From assembly GCA_000969725.1 (NCBI GenBank), contig JXSR01S007861.1: a DNA stretch of 20,477 nucleotides; one strand, 5' to 3'. Below are positions 9,015-17,580 of the stretch, piece by piece. The translations under genes and the position numbers were made by a program. Within the stretch, counting starts at the first letter, position 1. The number at the start of each line of letters is the position of its first letter. Source of the stretch: Ophiothrix spiculata (lineage: Eukaryota; Echinodermata; Ophiuroidea; Amphilepidida; Ophiotrichidae). The notes beneath the pieces are model-generated. The model saw nothing but the letters and a program-made list of their open reading frames with translations, was not told where the DNA came from and ran no database searches.

Positions 9015-9200
9015 TGTAACACCCAACCTCCAACCGTTCTGAGCTGTGACCGTGATCTGAGCATCATGGTCTTAGCTCACAGGGTAAGGATCCAGATCCC
9101 GAGAAACGTGGTGAAGAAGGCCAACCCACACGGGCAGCTCATTAATGACACCATCTTTTACCACGAGTTGTACTTGCCCTGTCACGGAGGATTGCAGTAG
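9015..9200 (+). CDS. GC-rich coding-like stretch, function unknown (exon or gene remnant)
   Basis: A 61-codon frame is open from just after a TGA (9012-9014) to TAG at 9198-9200, with an ATG at 9066. From that ATG 33 of 44 codons end in G or C (75%), far above the AT-rich surroundings and above the opposite-strand frame in the same register (about half). That bias is what a selected coding sequence would show. Peptide pieces: PPTVLSCDRDLSIMVLAHRV and NPHGQLINDTIFYHELYLPC. I do not recognise a family. A weak splice acceptor could lie at 9042-9043 (TTCTGAG), giving an exon from 9044; no good donor is seen before the stop. It may be a last exon, a retrocopy fragment or a decayed gene piece. Overlapping frames in other registers are open mainly because of GC content. 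Confidence 0.3.
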   Translation, partial: CNTQPPTVLSCDRDLSIMVLAHRVRIQIPRNVVKKANPHGQLINDTIFYHELYLPCHGGLQ

Positions 9201-9344
9201 ACAACGAAATCTAAATAACATCACAACTAATTTTATGCTATCTTTAAAACGTGACCCGTCGTCAGCCTTCGTTCCTTTACGTCAGATATGCTACAATGAG
9301 AAACATGTACAAACCGACACTGTATCCTTTTGGGTCAAACTATA

Positions 9345-9620
9345 CACAGTAAATGCTAGGAGTAATTTAATGCCGAGTAGAGTAGGTAGAGTAAGAAAAT
9401 AGATTAACATTTACTCCGAATTGAGTAAAAATCGTTTTTGATGTTACTCAATTGGAATAGTTGAAGTCACTCCATGATATAGATTTAAAATTTGTCAATT
9501 GAAAGATTAAAACGTACACGTCAGGTGTCATTTTACTACTTACGGGAGTAAATTTGGGGTATATTTTGTGAATTACCCATGTATTGGACTAAGACTTACT
9601 CTTTGGTGTAGTTCGGATTA
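9345..9620. repeat. GAGTAA/TTACTC-rich stretch, possible relative of the MITE at 12172-12618
   Basis: Several GAGTAA or TTACTC words occur here (for example GGAGTAATTT, TTTACTCC, TTGAGTAAAAATCG, GTTACTCAATTGG, GGGAGTAAAT), as in the element at 12172. No matching termini were found, so the boundaries are approximate. Confidence 0.3.
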
Positions 9621-9678
9621 ATCTGCAACAGAGTAGGGCCAGGGAGACACGTGCACAACAAGTTGGCGAAGGAACTCG

Positions 9679-9694
9679 ATGCGTATTGTGAGCA
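9679..9694 (+). CDS. Tentative first coding exon (start codon plus donor)
   Basis: ATG CGT ATT GTG AGC A is followed at 9695 by GTGAGT, a near-ideal 5' splice site, leaving one base (phase 1). Joined by phase to the block at 11301, whose first two bases complete the codon, it would read MRIVSN then YGIDS. The upstream sequence from about 9600 is relatively GC-rich and could be 5' untranslated exon. The bases before the ATG (CTCG) are a poor Kozak context. Other frames through the same block are also open, so the start is uncertain. No RNA evidence is available here. Confidence 0.25.
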
Positions 9695-9700
9695 GTGAGT

Positions 9701-10110
9701 GGGAGCAACTTCTCTCTTCTTGGTTACAGTTTCAAAGGTAATGCTAGAATACTGTAGTTTAATCTTATGGTTTAAAAAAATATATTGTCAGTATATGTGT
9801 GTAGGGCCTACATGTAAGCCTAGATATGAATTGTGTATATGTCAGGCAGTTCGAGACATCATTTTGCCCCGGGTATTTCGCACGGTAAGCGATGCGTGCG
9901 CTCCGTGGCAAATGTAATTTACCACGTTGTAGAATACGATATCCTTGCATTTGCAGGGAGTGATCAGTTGTTTTTTTATTTTAGTTTGTGAGTGATTTAA
10001 TTTTGAAGCATGACATTTTAAGACGATCAACTACCTCATTCTTGTCAATAAACGTTTTCTGCACCCTATTTTGATAGTCAAAATATCTTGACTTTTTTCC
10101 AATTGCTTGG
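9701..10110. other. Probable intron or intergenic sequence
   Basis: Short frames on both strands between 9699 and 10030 overlap each other and carry no motif; they are taken as chance. Confidence 0.4.
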
Positions 10111-10523
10111 ATACCCTTGTCACATAACCTTGCGGCGAGGTTACGATGTGTTCAACAGACGCCGACCGGTGTCCGTGAGACGTAGAGACGCCGAAAGCAT
10201 CCCGCAAGAATTTAATTCCGAGATAAAATCTTGCGGTTTGTATACGATGTCTTTAGTTATGGTCACATAACCACCGATGTCCGACCGGGCATCGCAATCA
10301 TTCACCGGTGTCATACCGGTGTAATGAAACTGAGTGTCTCCCATTACCAGGAGTCCGGGTCTTATTGAATTATACGGAATTAGGCGCAATCAATTATTTA
10401 TTGATTGCACATGTACAAGTACGTTCCACACATTTGAATAGTAGCTAGGACACTCAGTCACACGGACGCTGTATTTTATTACACCGGCGTTGCGGCTTCT
10501 TGCGGCTTATGTAACCAGGGTGT
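10111..10523. mobile_element. TIR element of ~410 bp, comparatively GC-rich
   Basis: The left end ATACCCTTGTCACATAA and the right end TTATGTAACCAGGGTGT are imperfect inverted repeats. Inside, further blocks are inverted: ACTGAGTGTC (10328-10337) with GACACTCAGT, and CCGGTGTAAT with ATTACACCGG, so the structure is a partial foldback. A perfect hairpin (GCAATCAAT-TATTT-ATTGATTGC) sits at 10386-10408 near the centre. CpG-containing words such as CCGGTGT and CTTGCGG recur. Frames of 60 and 82 codons on opposite strands match nothing known. No target duplication was found; the superfamily is unknown. Confidence 0.55.
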
Positions 10524-11300
10524 CACTTATCGCATGTTCACCTTGATTTCCTCAGGACAATAGAAGCAGTTAGTGTCCTTTTAACTGCTGACCGAATTCC
10601 CTGGAGGGGTGCTCATGGTTGGTGTCACTGGGAAATTTGCTGGTAATTTTGCTACCCATGTTTGCGGATCATCCCTTTAAAGAGACTATCCAAGATTCCA
10701 CTTAGAATTGAAAACTTATAGAAATGCTCTAAATAAAGCTGAAAATGTAGTAAAAAATATAACACAGAAATGGCTGAAATAAAGGAGAATTAATTTGCAA
10801 TATATCATTCTTTGATGGTGGCGGTAAGACTATCATGTGTTTTCTAATCCTAAATTTGTACCTCAGATGGATTTACAAGATAAAAGATAAAACAAAGCTC
10901 CTGGAGATGATTTAATAAATATTAAACAAAAAAAATCATCAAAAATAATTTGTTTGCCCATCACAGGTGTAGAAACAAGATCTTTTTAAGTTTTGAAACT
11001 ATAAACACTGTGTTTACACCATTTTATGCGCCGGCGTAAAAAATGTAGGTAAACAATTGCAAATCATGGAAAACAACTACTTGTAGGTTATAAAACATGT
11101 TCTATCGATTCATGTAAAATATAAAGGCAAAAATAGTGGGAAGAATCGAGGCCAGTCCCTTTAATTATATCTTTGTCCTTTACACACAAATTATCACAAG
11201 AATGTGAAAAATTGTAATTTTGTGAAATTCAAAGATAAGGTACCATTGACTTATCAAGTAACAATCCGTTAATTTGTGTTTATTTCTTTGTCCTTAATAG
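10524..11300. other. Probable intron, no feature seen
   Basis: AT-rich; it ends in a pyrimidine-rich stretch and TTAATAG immediately before the exon-like block at 11301. Confidence 0.4.
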
Positions 11301-11405
11301 ACTATGGAATTGACTCTACCAGTTTTGATCTGTTAGACGAAGCATTACAAAAAGAAATCCTACCAGACAAGAAACAGACTGGAAATGGTACAGAAACTAC
11401 CAAGC
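11301..11405 (+). CDS. Candidate internal exon, 105 nt, phase 1-1, unknown protein
   Basis: The block is preceded by TTTCTTTGTCCTTAATAG (acceptor with pyrimidine tract) and followed by GTATGT (donor). Only one frame is open: two bases complete a codon, 34 codons follow, and one base remains, so entry and exit are both phase 1. It encodes YGIDSTSFDLLDEALQKEIL then PDKKQTGNGTETTK, a plausible soluble helical segment rich in charged residues. Its G+C is visibly higher than the flanking DNA. I do not recognise a domain. It phases correctly with 9679-9694 upstream and with 12085 or 14974 downstream. A 105-nt open block with good splice edges can arise by chance in 20 kb, so this stays tentative. 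Confidence 0.42.
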
Positions 11406-12084
11406 GTATGTTATTATTGATAAAGAAAATCTGCGTATTAAAATAACAAAATGAATTTTGTGATGCAGTAATTATGGGTTTTATCTGCTTCAATTGACCG
11501 GCGTCTTATTTATCAATACAGGTTTTATGGAAACAGTAGAGATATGCTCATAACATTACTACCAAAAGTCAAACCAAAATCATTTGTGGGCATCCATGCT
11601 GTACATAAACAACATTTAGTTAGAAATCATGGACAAAATGAACCTTTGCAGGATCCCCATGTAAATCAAACTGCTGATACTTTACATGAGTAGGAGGAAG
11701 GGGAAAATGTGGAGAAGTGTTAAGGTTGAAAGAACAAATCACACATACTGTATTTGTTTCAATTTTTGAACTTATGAGTTAATCATATTTTTTCCATTAA
11801 AGACATTGAACATGTTGAACATTCATTGGAACCATTTTAAGTCAAATGTGAAGGTATGATATACACAAGACTCTGATGAACGTTTGGAAACCTATAGGCC
11901 TATAATTTGCTTGGCAGAATATTCAGTTTTGTGAATTTTATGATACATTCAATATTGCGGTGTTAAAGAAGTTCATATTGTTTTAATTGTTGTTGTTAAA
12001 CAGCTTGTTACATTTTAAAAATGATATAAAAAAGACCAAATCTAAAACAATTTTTGTGTACATGTAATTTGTTTGTTTTTACAG
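11406..12084. other. Probable intron
   Basis: It starts GTATGT and ends with a strong tract, TTTGTTTGTTTTTACAG. It contains one 58-codon frame (11523-11696) discussed under rejected items, and an ATTAAA near 11798. Confidence 0.4.
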
Positions 12085-12143
12085 TGCTGTTCAAAGTTGC
12101 TGATAATCTTATGGCTGAAATATTGGTTTTTGCAAGACTGTAA
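12085..12143 (+). CDS. Candidate alternative terminal exon, BTB-like peptide
   Basis: The acceptor is strong: TTTGTTTGTTTTTACAG ends at 12084. Entering in phase 1, the block reads LFKVADNLMAEILVFARL and ends at TAA (12141-12143). The pattern LF.VAD....EIL resembles the helix LL.LAD.....L that follows the YIYTD segment in BTB/POZ domains, but 18 residues are too few to be sure. A donor (GTAATT at 12140) would leave phase 2 and not fit the block at 14974, so if used it is more likely a last exon. Function unknown. Confidence 0.25.
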
Positions 12144-12171
12144 TTAATATTTTAGATGTCAAAATAACCAG

Positions 12172-12618
12172 CACTGGAAAAAACACCACTTCTGATGAAT
12201 TGATATTTCACTCAAAAATCGAGTAATTGGTACTCATTTACAATAGTAACATTGTTTACTCCTGCTTCCGAGTACAAATTTCTTACTCAACCATTGAGTA
12301 ATATTTTGCTCAATAAAGGTGATAAAATTTGCTCAACATCAGTTGATTAAGATTTTACTCCTTTTTAGAGTAAAAAGGGAAATACTCGGTTCGCCTAGTA
12401 AGAGGAGTTAATCTTACTCGGCCATTGAAGAGAAAGTATTACTCGGCCATGAGAGGAGTCAGATTTACTACAAATAGTTGGCCATTTGTTATCAACAAAT
12501 TGAGTAAATTTTAATCATCCGCATTTGAGTACCAATTACTCTAAAACGGAGTATTCCCCTTTTTACTACCGAAAAGAGTAAGATTTTACTTAGTTTTGAG
12601 TAATTATTTTTTACAGTG
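12172..12618. mobile_element. MITE rich in GAGTAA/TTACTC motifs, ~447 bp
   Basis: The ends are short inverted repeats: CACTGGAAAAAA on the left and TTTTTTACAGTG on the right. The interior is packed with GAGTAA, TTACTC and ACTCGG words in both orientations (for example TTACTCGGCCAT twice, near 12414 and 12438), so much of it can fold on itself. CACTG ends suggest hAT affinity, but no 8-bp duplication is visible, so the class is open. No coding capacity. Confidence 0.6.
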
Positions 12619-12830
12619 TACTTCTTATCAAATAAACACATTTTCTGGGAAAATGACATTATTTATTTTATAATACCGTAGTGAATGCTCCAAACTTTCA
12701 TTTCTTGTAAGCAAATAGACCAGAAAATGGTAAGATGAATTGAATATCGGAAAGCAACAGTGGCCCAAGTCCACAGCAGTAGTTTTGGATATTAATGTTG
12801 ATGAGTAGCCTATGTGATTTTTAATGCTGA

Positions 12831-13160
12831 TCACCAAAAGAACCGTCCCACCACAAGACTGTCGTCTTTTTTTTCCCTTTGATTTCTCATAGATGTAAAA
12901 CTGAATCTCATAAAGATTCTTTTTTCAACCGCATTGTTCTTTTGTGGAATCAGCAACCACAAGTTACTAGGGCGTGCAATTCCACTTCTGCCTTCAAAGG
13001 TCATGTTTTCAATTTTTTGCAAACTAAATTCCAATCAATTTCATTTCATCTAATGTTTGTACCTGGATTTCATCTAATGTTTGTACCTGGATTTCTTCTT
13101 GCCATTGTCCAAATTGCAGATTCATTTAGCTTGCCAATTTTTTGTGTGTTTTGGTCTTAG
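12831..13160 (+). pseudogene. C-terminal fragment of a non-LTR retrotransposon reverse-transcriptase protein
   Basis: The frame is open from after TGA (12828-12830) to a stop at 13158-13160. It contains SHRCKTESHKDSFFNRIVLL followed by WNQQP, then ACNSTSAFKGHVFNFL. The pattern SFF.R....WN.LP......S...FK..L...L is the conserved C-terminal tail, beyond the RT domain, of CR1/L2/Jockey-group LINE proteins; I assign it on that pattern. The second Q in NQQP replaces the usual leucine. Beyond about 13035 the frame runs through a duplicated 24-bp unit and probably past the original stop. The RT and endonuclease domains are absent, so it is not functional. It lies in the opposite orientation to the LINE at the left edge, and no overlap allows the two to be compared. 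Confidence 0.7.
13047..13094 (+). repeat. Perfect 24-bp tandem duplication
   Basis: The unit starting CATCTAATGTTTGTACCTGG and ending ATTT occurs twice head to tail without a mismatch, inside the LINE fragment. The lack of differences suggests a recent slippage event. Confidence 0.9.
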
Positions 13161-13360
13161 GTGGGATGGTTCTAGAGCTGTTTAACACCTTTTTATCCCA
13201 GCCTTGCTGATCTTTAAATGTTTTATGCATCACTGTGTATTCCCTGTTTTCTTATGACATTTTGATGTGAATTTGTGCAATATTAATATGTTATCCAGTA
13301 AGAAAGTCTAATAAATAAAAATAAGAAAAAGGAAAAAAAACCTTTATGATTTAGTTATGA

Positions 13361-13397
13361 CAATTTGGCTCATAGTGTATTTTCATGAACCAAATTG
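13361..13397. repeat. Short hairpin
   Basis: CAATTTGG and TCAT on the left pair with ATGA and CCAAATTG on the right, with one unpaired base in each arm. It lies just past the LINE 3' end. Confidence 0.5.
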
Positions 13398-13803
13398 CCA
13401 TACGAAATATGATTTTCAACAATATACAATGTATGTAGTCAATGTAGCATTATGTGCTGCATGTATTGAATTGTAAGTACTTGGGGATACAATATTTTGT
13501 GCAATAATGTATTTTTGCACATGTTCTGCTTCTCTGACCAAATTTAATTAATAACTCATTTTTTTACCTTTTTTATATTTGTTATGACAATTTAATTAAA
13601 TCGTTTTTGACTGCCATTTTGAAATGAGACTACCGTTTTTCAATTTTTGCATGTTATCTGACTCATATTGACAAAACCCACACCTGAAACAAGAGGATGT
13701 TTGACCGGAAACATGGTTTTGACTACTTATGTTACTTTTATTATACAGTATGTGTATGCAACTTTGACCCAAGTCCATTGATTTTGTCATATTTTATGTG
13801 CAT
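13398..13803. other. No feature seen
   Basis: AT-rich; a 64-codon minus frame (13596-13790) has no motif and no supporting splice signals. Confidence 0.45.
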
Positions 13804-13910
13804 AAAGGACTATTTTGGAAGTTCAGTTCGTCTATCTTCCAACTTTAGATATAATTGTCTAAGCTGTGCTTGATCAGTACAGCTAAAATCCAAAAAATAA
13901 TAGTCCTTTT
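13804..13910. repeat. ~107-bp imperfect foldback
   Basis: AAAGGACTATTTTGGA at the left pairs with TCCAAAAAATAATAGTCCTT at the right, and a small inner hairpin (AGCTGT...ACAGCT, about 13862-13884) lies between them. The size suits a small MITE or an RNA hairpin. There is no evidence of expression. Confidence 0.45.
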
Positions 13911-14235
13911 TTGGAAAATGTAGATACCAAATGTTGAAACTTTCACTATAAATGATTTAAATACACTTTGAAAACCATTTTAAAAACATTGTATATTAAG
14001 CTTAAACGATAAGAAACTTATGACGACGACTGATCACTCTATATCAATTATAGTTTATTACCGACTAGCTCAAATCTCACATGTATTACAAGACAAGCCC
14101 TTATTTTCTTCCTTCCTGTTTTATTTTTCTTTCAAATTTAATGTCAATATAAATATTTCATGATCTTGTTTTGAAGACACCTTTAGTAAGATTTTCTGCA
14201 TCATGCAAGTGAGAATCATAAATTATTCACATTGT

Positions 14236-14255
14236 ATGGTATTATATTGCATGAT
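14236..14255 (+). repeat. 20-bp direct repeat, copy 1 (copy 2 at 14860-14879)
   Basis: ATGGTATTATATTGCATGAT occurs identically at both places, in both cases followed within a few bases by ATGGTTAAG. The two copies bracket the palindromic element at 14426-14679. Confidence 0.7.
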
Positions 14256-14425
14256 TTATGGTTAAGGGATTGCTAGAGATATAAACTCATCTATAAATTA
14301 AAACGATTCCGTCATTTTCCAGTCTATTTGCTGACAAGAACTGCAATTTTGGATTTTTAGCATATTTTTTCAGGATTCAATGATGTATTTTTCTATTTAA
14401 AAAGTAGAGAAAAAATGACACATTC

Positions 14426-14679
14426 CATGTTACTTGTCTTAAACTTGTACCGTTGATTTTGACATTTCACCGGTAATAAATCATCCAATATTTAGTCCAC
14501 AATCCACTAAGTTACCTTTTTTCATGCCTTGAAGGACATGATTATGCCTTGAGGGTATCATTGTGTCCTTCACAACCCTCAAAATAGACCACATAGTAGT
14601 GGGTGGGCTAAATATTGGATGGTTTATTACCAGTGAAATGTCAAAATCAGTGGTACAAAAGTTTAAGGCAAGGAACGTG
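14426..14679. mobile_element. Palindromic MITE, ~254 bp
   Basis: The arms are long, close reverse complements: TGACATTTCACCGGTAATAA on the left against TTATTACCAGTGAAATGTCA on the right, and ATCCAATATTTAG against CTAAATATTGGAT. The ends CATGTTACTTGTCTTAAAC and GTTTAAGGCAAGGAACGTG pair with three mismatches. The centre (about 14520-14580) holds two CATGCCTTGA/TATGCCTTGA units. No target duplication was found and there is no coding capacity. Confidence 0.72.
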
Positions 14680-14973
14680 TAATGGACAGACAGAATTTAC
14701 TATTTATTCATGATCGTATTCTGTTCTTAAGCGTCTGCTTTATATGTTCTTTTCTGATTTATAAGAATATAGTTAAATGTAACCTGTAATATATCACGCC
14801 AAATTTTTCACTAAAGTGTCCACTACTGTCTGGAAAAATATGTAGAACTTTCATATCTCATGGTATTATATTGCATGATCTTAATGGTTAAGCGTCAAAT
14901 ATTTGATATTTTCAAAGTGAGATTCTCATCAGGTGGTTCTTCCTTATGATAATTAAGTTGTTATGGTTCACAG

Positions 14974-15060
14974 GATTGGACATTCACTCCCTCCATGTTA
15001 CTCTTAATTACATTTATTCAGACCAATTAAGTTTGTATGACCGAGATTTCCGTGCAAGAG
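14974..15060 (+). CDS. Candidate internal exon, 87 nt, phase 1-1, BTB-like peptide
   Basis: The block lies between an acceptor (GTTGTTATGGTTCACAG) and a donor GTATGT at 15061. Entry and exit are phase 1, as for 11301-11405, so both can be included or skipped without a frame change. It encodes LDIHSLHVTLNYIYSDQLSL then YDRDFRAR. The LNYIYSDQLSL portion is like the helix-strand L..YIYTD.L.L found in the middle of BTB/POZ domains. The order relative to 12085 (a later BTB helix) is reversed from what a single domain needs, so either there are two such domains, or one of the two blocks is not an exon, or the likeness is accidental. The gene is not recognised. Confidence 0.38.
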
Positions 15061-15351
15061 GTATGTACATGTATATTTATAATATACCGTATAATGCATC
15101 TGGTGCATAGAGTTAAATTGAATACGGCATTAAAGAAAAACCCAACACCACCAAAACTGTTTACGAGTAATACAGAAAAAATCTGAATGTATTTTTTTAG
15201 TAACAATTGGTAGATTTTAACGGGTTCGCCGTCGGACAAGTTTTGAACTGTCAAGCTTTTGTCAGGAGTAGCTCTGACTTCTTCAGGACAAATATTATTA
15301 TAAAGACATGTGGGCCGTCACTTCCCACTGATGACTCGCATGAGCCATTCA
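15061..15351. other. Probable intron; long open frame of doubtful meaning
   Basis: A 90-codon plus frame (15207-15479) runs through here into the tandem repeats. It could be entered in phase 1 from an AG at 15209-15210, but the repeat content argues against a protein. Nothing else was seen. Confidence 0.35.
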
Positions 15352-15610
15352 CTGAAGGCTGCCCCTTGCCAACAGTGTTTAAAGCAGATCACCTCTTTGA
15401 GATTTTTGTGGTTCTGGAAAGAGCCTGTCTGAAGGCTGCCCCTTGCCAACAGATTTACACAAAAGTAGGTTGCCCCTAACCTCTAATGTGTTTTTCTTAT
15501 GAGATATTCGTGGCTCTTAAAAGAGTCTTCCTGAAGGCTGCCACTTGCCAACAGTTATTTTCACAAAAGTAGGTTGCCCCTATACATCTAATGTGTGTAC
15601 AATTGATAGG
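15352..15610 (+). repeat. Tandem repeat, three units of 77-102 bp
   Basis: Units start at 15352, 15429 and 15531, each opening with CTGAAGGCTGCC and TTGCCAACAG. The second and third share ACAAAAGTAGGTTGCCCCTA and CTCTAATGTGT-like sequence; the first and second share a GAGAT.TTTGTGG / GAGATATTCGTGG block before the next unit. Confidence 0.8.
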
Positions 15611-16372
15611 TTGCCACATGCCTATCGAGTCTCCAACCGAACAGATTGTTACCTGATCGAGAAGTGACAACGAATAGCTAGATGTTACGGAATTTATACA
15701 ATTTGATCAATTGGCTAGATTCCACTTCCTTTGGTAATCAAAGATCAAAGGCACCTCCTATACTGTCGGAACAACTATTGTGCTAATTTTTAAGTAGTTG
15801 CTCTGGCAATTGATTAATTGTCCTAAGAAACTTCAGTAACTAAAACATTGAACAGCATATGTGTTTATATTATTTGTGTTTCCATGGCAACAGTAGGGGA
15901 AATTTATATCTAGAGTTAGGTTTTTCTTGTACTGGCATTATAAAGTACGTATGTTTCACTAGTAAAAGTTGAAATAAGCAGTTGAGAATGGAGTCAAAAT
16001 TAGACAAAATCGGCATTTTAATGGTACCGAAGATTTGTAAAAGCTTATGTCACCATATATATGATATAGGGTGCTTTGGAATTTGAAGGTTCAAGTTCAG
16101 GAAGCTTATCAATGGGGCACCGGAAGTCACCATGTTCCAAAGTCGCATACTTGATCACCATTGAGTGTTGTAACACCCTGTACTGTGCTATTTTATTTGT
16201 ACCATCAAAAAATTATGTCTCTGACAGACGAAAAATACCTTAGGTCTACAACTTTCAGCACGTGGCACTACAATGTTCGTGTAAGAAAACCCCAATTCCA
16301 CAGATTTTGACGTTATTTGCCTATATAAGTCCAGTACTAGTTAGAATGCAGAGTTTGGTTCATCTTTTATAG
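15611..16372. other. No gene seen; TATA-like sequence near the right end
   Basis: No supported coding block. CTATATAAG at about 16321-16329 is a good TATA-box match about 50 bases before the exon-like block at 16373 and could be a promoter, but it may equally be chance in AT-rich DNA. Confidence 0.3.
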
Positions 16373-16497
16373 CAGAGGAAGCCTGCCGCGCCGTGGTAGG
16401 AATGTCTTGCTGGACATATCTCAGTTTGACCAAAATGGTGGAGTTGGGCTGTTCCGGTACTGGCGTATTCAATTATCTCTCACATTTCATAGGCTAA
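16373..16497 (+). CDS. Candidate terminal exon with NAGNAG acceptor, unknown protein
   Basis: A pyrimidine-rich stretch GGTTCATCTTTTATAG ends at 16372, and a second AG follows three bases later (TAGCAG), a tandem NAGNAG acceptor. Entered in phase 1, as left by 14974-15060, the frame is open to TAA at 16495-16497 and encodes EEACRAVVGMSCWTYLSLTK then MVELGCSGTGVFNYLSHFIG. About 20 of the first 32 codons end in G or C, more than in the other open frame I counted (13 of 26). All three plus frames are open for part of this GC-rich stretch, so the frame choice rests on phase and third-base bias. An AATAAA lies at 16896-16901. No domain is recognised. Confidence 0.3.
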
Positions 16498-16583
16498 TGA
16501 AACTGATACACACACCAAATGAACATTTACAGCTGTTTTCCATTTATGTTGTGAAGAGTAAATGATAATGTATATCTGTATAC

Positions 16584-16731
16584 CTTGTAGAACAAAGTGA
16601 TCCAAGTTTTACGCTCTCTGTGATCGTAGGAAATCATAAGTAAAATGGGATATAGTACGGAAAATGACACTGATGTATGTTGCAAATCGTTATTGAAAGC
16701 ATAGATTGCATCAAGAAGGTTACCTGACAAT
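16584..16731 (-). CDS. Candidate minus-strand exon, 148 nt, membrane-protein-like
   Basis: On the minus strand a long pyrimidine-rich tract (ATTTTTTTTCTTTTCATTTT) and TTTATAG lead to 16731, and AAG followed by GTATAC marks a donor at 16584. The open block has one base completing a codon and 49 codons: LSGNLLDAIYAFNNDLQHTS, then VSFSVLYPILLMISYDHRER, then KTWITLFYK. A hydrophobic run, VSFSVLYPILLMISY, followed by basic residues would suit a membrane helix with its cytoplasmic edge. The surrounding frame is open for 102 codons (16527-16835). It overlaps the putative 3' region of the plus-strand model, so both may not be real. No family is recognised. Confidence 0.28.
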
Positions 16732-16901
16732 CTATAAATTAAAAATGAAAAGAAAAAAAATAATGCCCCCATTGCCACAAGCAGAAAATCACTTTGTACA
16801 CTTCTCTCATATGGTAAGAGGGTATTAAATAACACAAATCAGGAAGAGGGCTATGTGTCACCCACAATAACATTGGTAAACAAAGTTACTTTTGAAATAA
16901 A

Positions 16902-17392
16902 ATGCTAAGGTTTCATGGCTAAGTTTTTTTCAAAAAAGATTTCTCCACAGACATAGTTACCAACATTACTTATGTCATGAAGAACTGTTTACCATTTATA
17001 TTGAGACAAATAGAGCCTACCATCATGTAAGTAAGTCATTATTTACTATGTCACCAGGTTACAAACATCCAATTCAGTGGAACATGATATAATGTATAGA
17101 ATATGGCACTCTGCTTGGACAATAATGACATCAAAATTCCATTAAAACGTGAGAAAAGTCTACTTCTCATGTTAAATCACAAGCAAGGATGCGAAAGGCA
17201 AATTTAGAAGTGGTAAATTAAATTATTGTATTGTTACTCTATACTGACAAATACAGATGGCAGATTTTGGTGCTTATAAAATCCAATGGAGTGTATTTAT
17301 TACTTCAATTAAGATCCTACTTAAGAATGAATAAGATAAAAGCTTTTCAATTAATTCAATCAGAAACCGTTACTTATCACGTAAATATTTAT
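16902..17392. other. No feature seen
   Basis: AT-rich; a 70-codon plus frame (17231-17443) runs into the palindrome and has no motif. Confidence 0.45.
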
Positions 17393-17535
17393 ATAATATT
17401 GAATGGCTTTGAGGGTGATACAAGAAAATATTGTACGAGCTAAAAAATATTGCACGAGTCGAAGACGAGTGCAATATTTTTTTAGCGAGTACAATATTTT
17501 CTTGCATCACCAGAAAATAAGCCATTCAATATTAT
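17393..17535. mobile_element. Palindromic MITE, 143 bp
   Basis: ATAATATTGAATGGC at the left is the exact reverse complement of GCCATTCAATATTAT at the right, and the arms continue to match (AAGAAAATATTGTAC with GTACAATATTTTCTT, AATATTGCACGAG/T with GAGTGCAATATT) to a tiny loop near 17463. No coding capacity. Confidence 0.75.
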
Positions 17536-17580
17536 TATTATTATTTTTATCAGGCTTTTGAAAAATAATTTAATGAAAAT

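Larger units (their letters stand above)
12831..13340 (+). mobile_element. 5'-truncated LINE copy (RT-protein C terminus plus 3' tail)
   Basis: The coding tail (below) is followed by roughly 180 bases of 3' untranslated sequence, an AATAAA at 13310-13315 and an A-rich end (AATAAGAAAAAGGAAAAAAAA) near 13340. Severe 5' truncation with only the last part of the reverse-transcriptase protein left is the usual fate of LINE copies. The 5' boundary is set by a stop just upstream (12828-12830) and could be some tens of bases away. No target duplication was found. Confidence 0.65.

Noticed and set aside
9145-9402. 85-codon plus frame with several cysteines
   Set aside because: Overlaps the better-biased frame at 9015-9200 in another register and loses coding character downstream.
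11523-11696. 58-codon plus frame after a possible acceptor (TTATTTATCAATACAG)
   Set aside because: Its frame needs a phase-2 donor, while the upstream block at 11301-11405 ends in phase 1; in the compatible phase the block stops after ten codons. Length is within chance for this base composition.
15207-15479. 90-codon plus frame
   Set aside because: About half of it consists of the CTGAAGGCTGCC tandem repeat, with no motif; kept only as a note under the intron.
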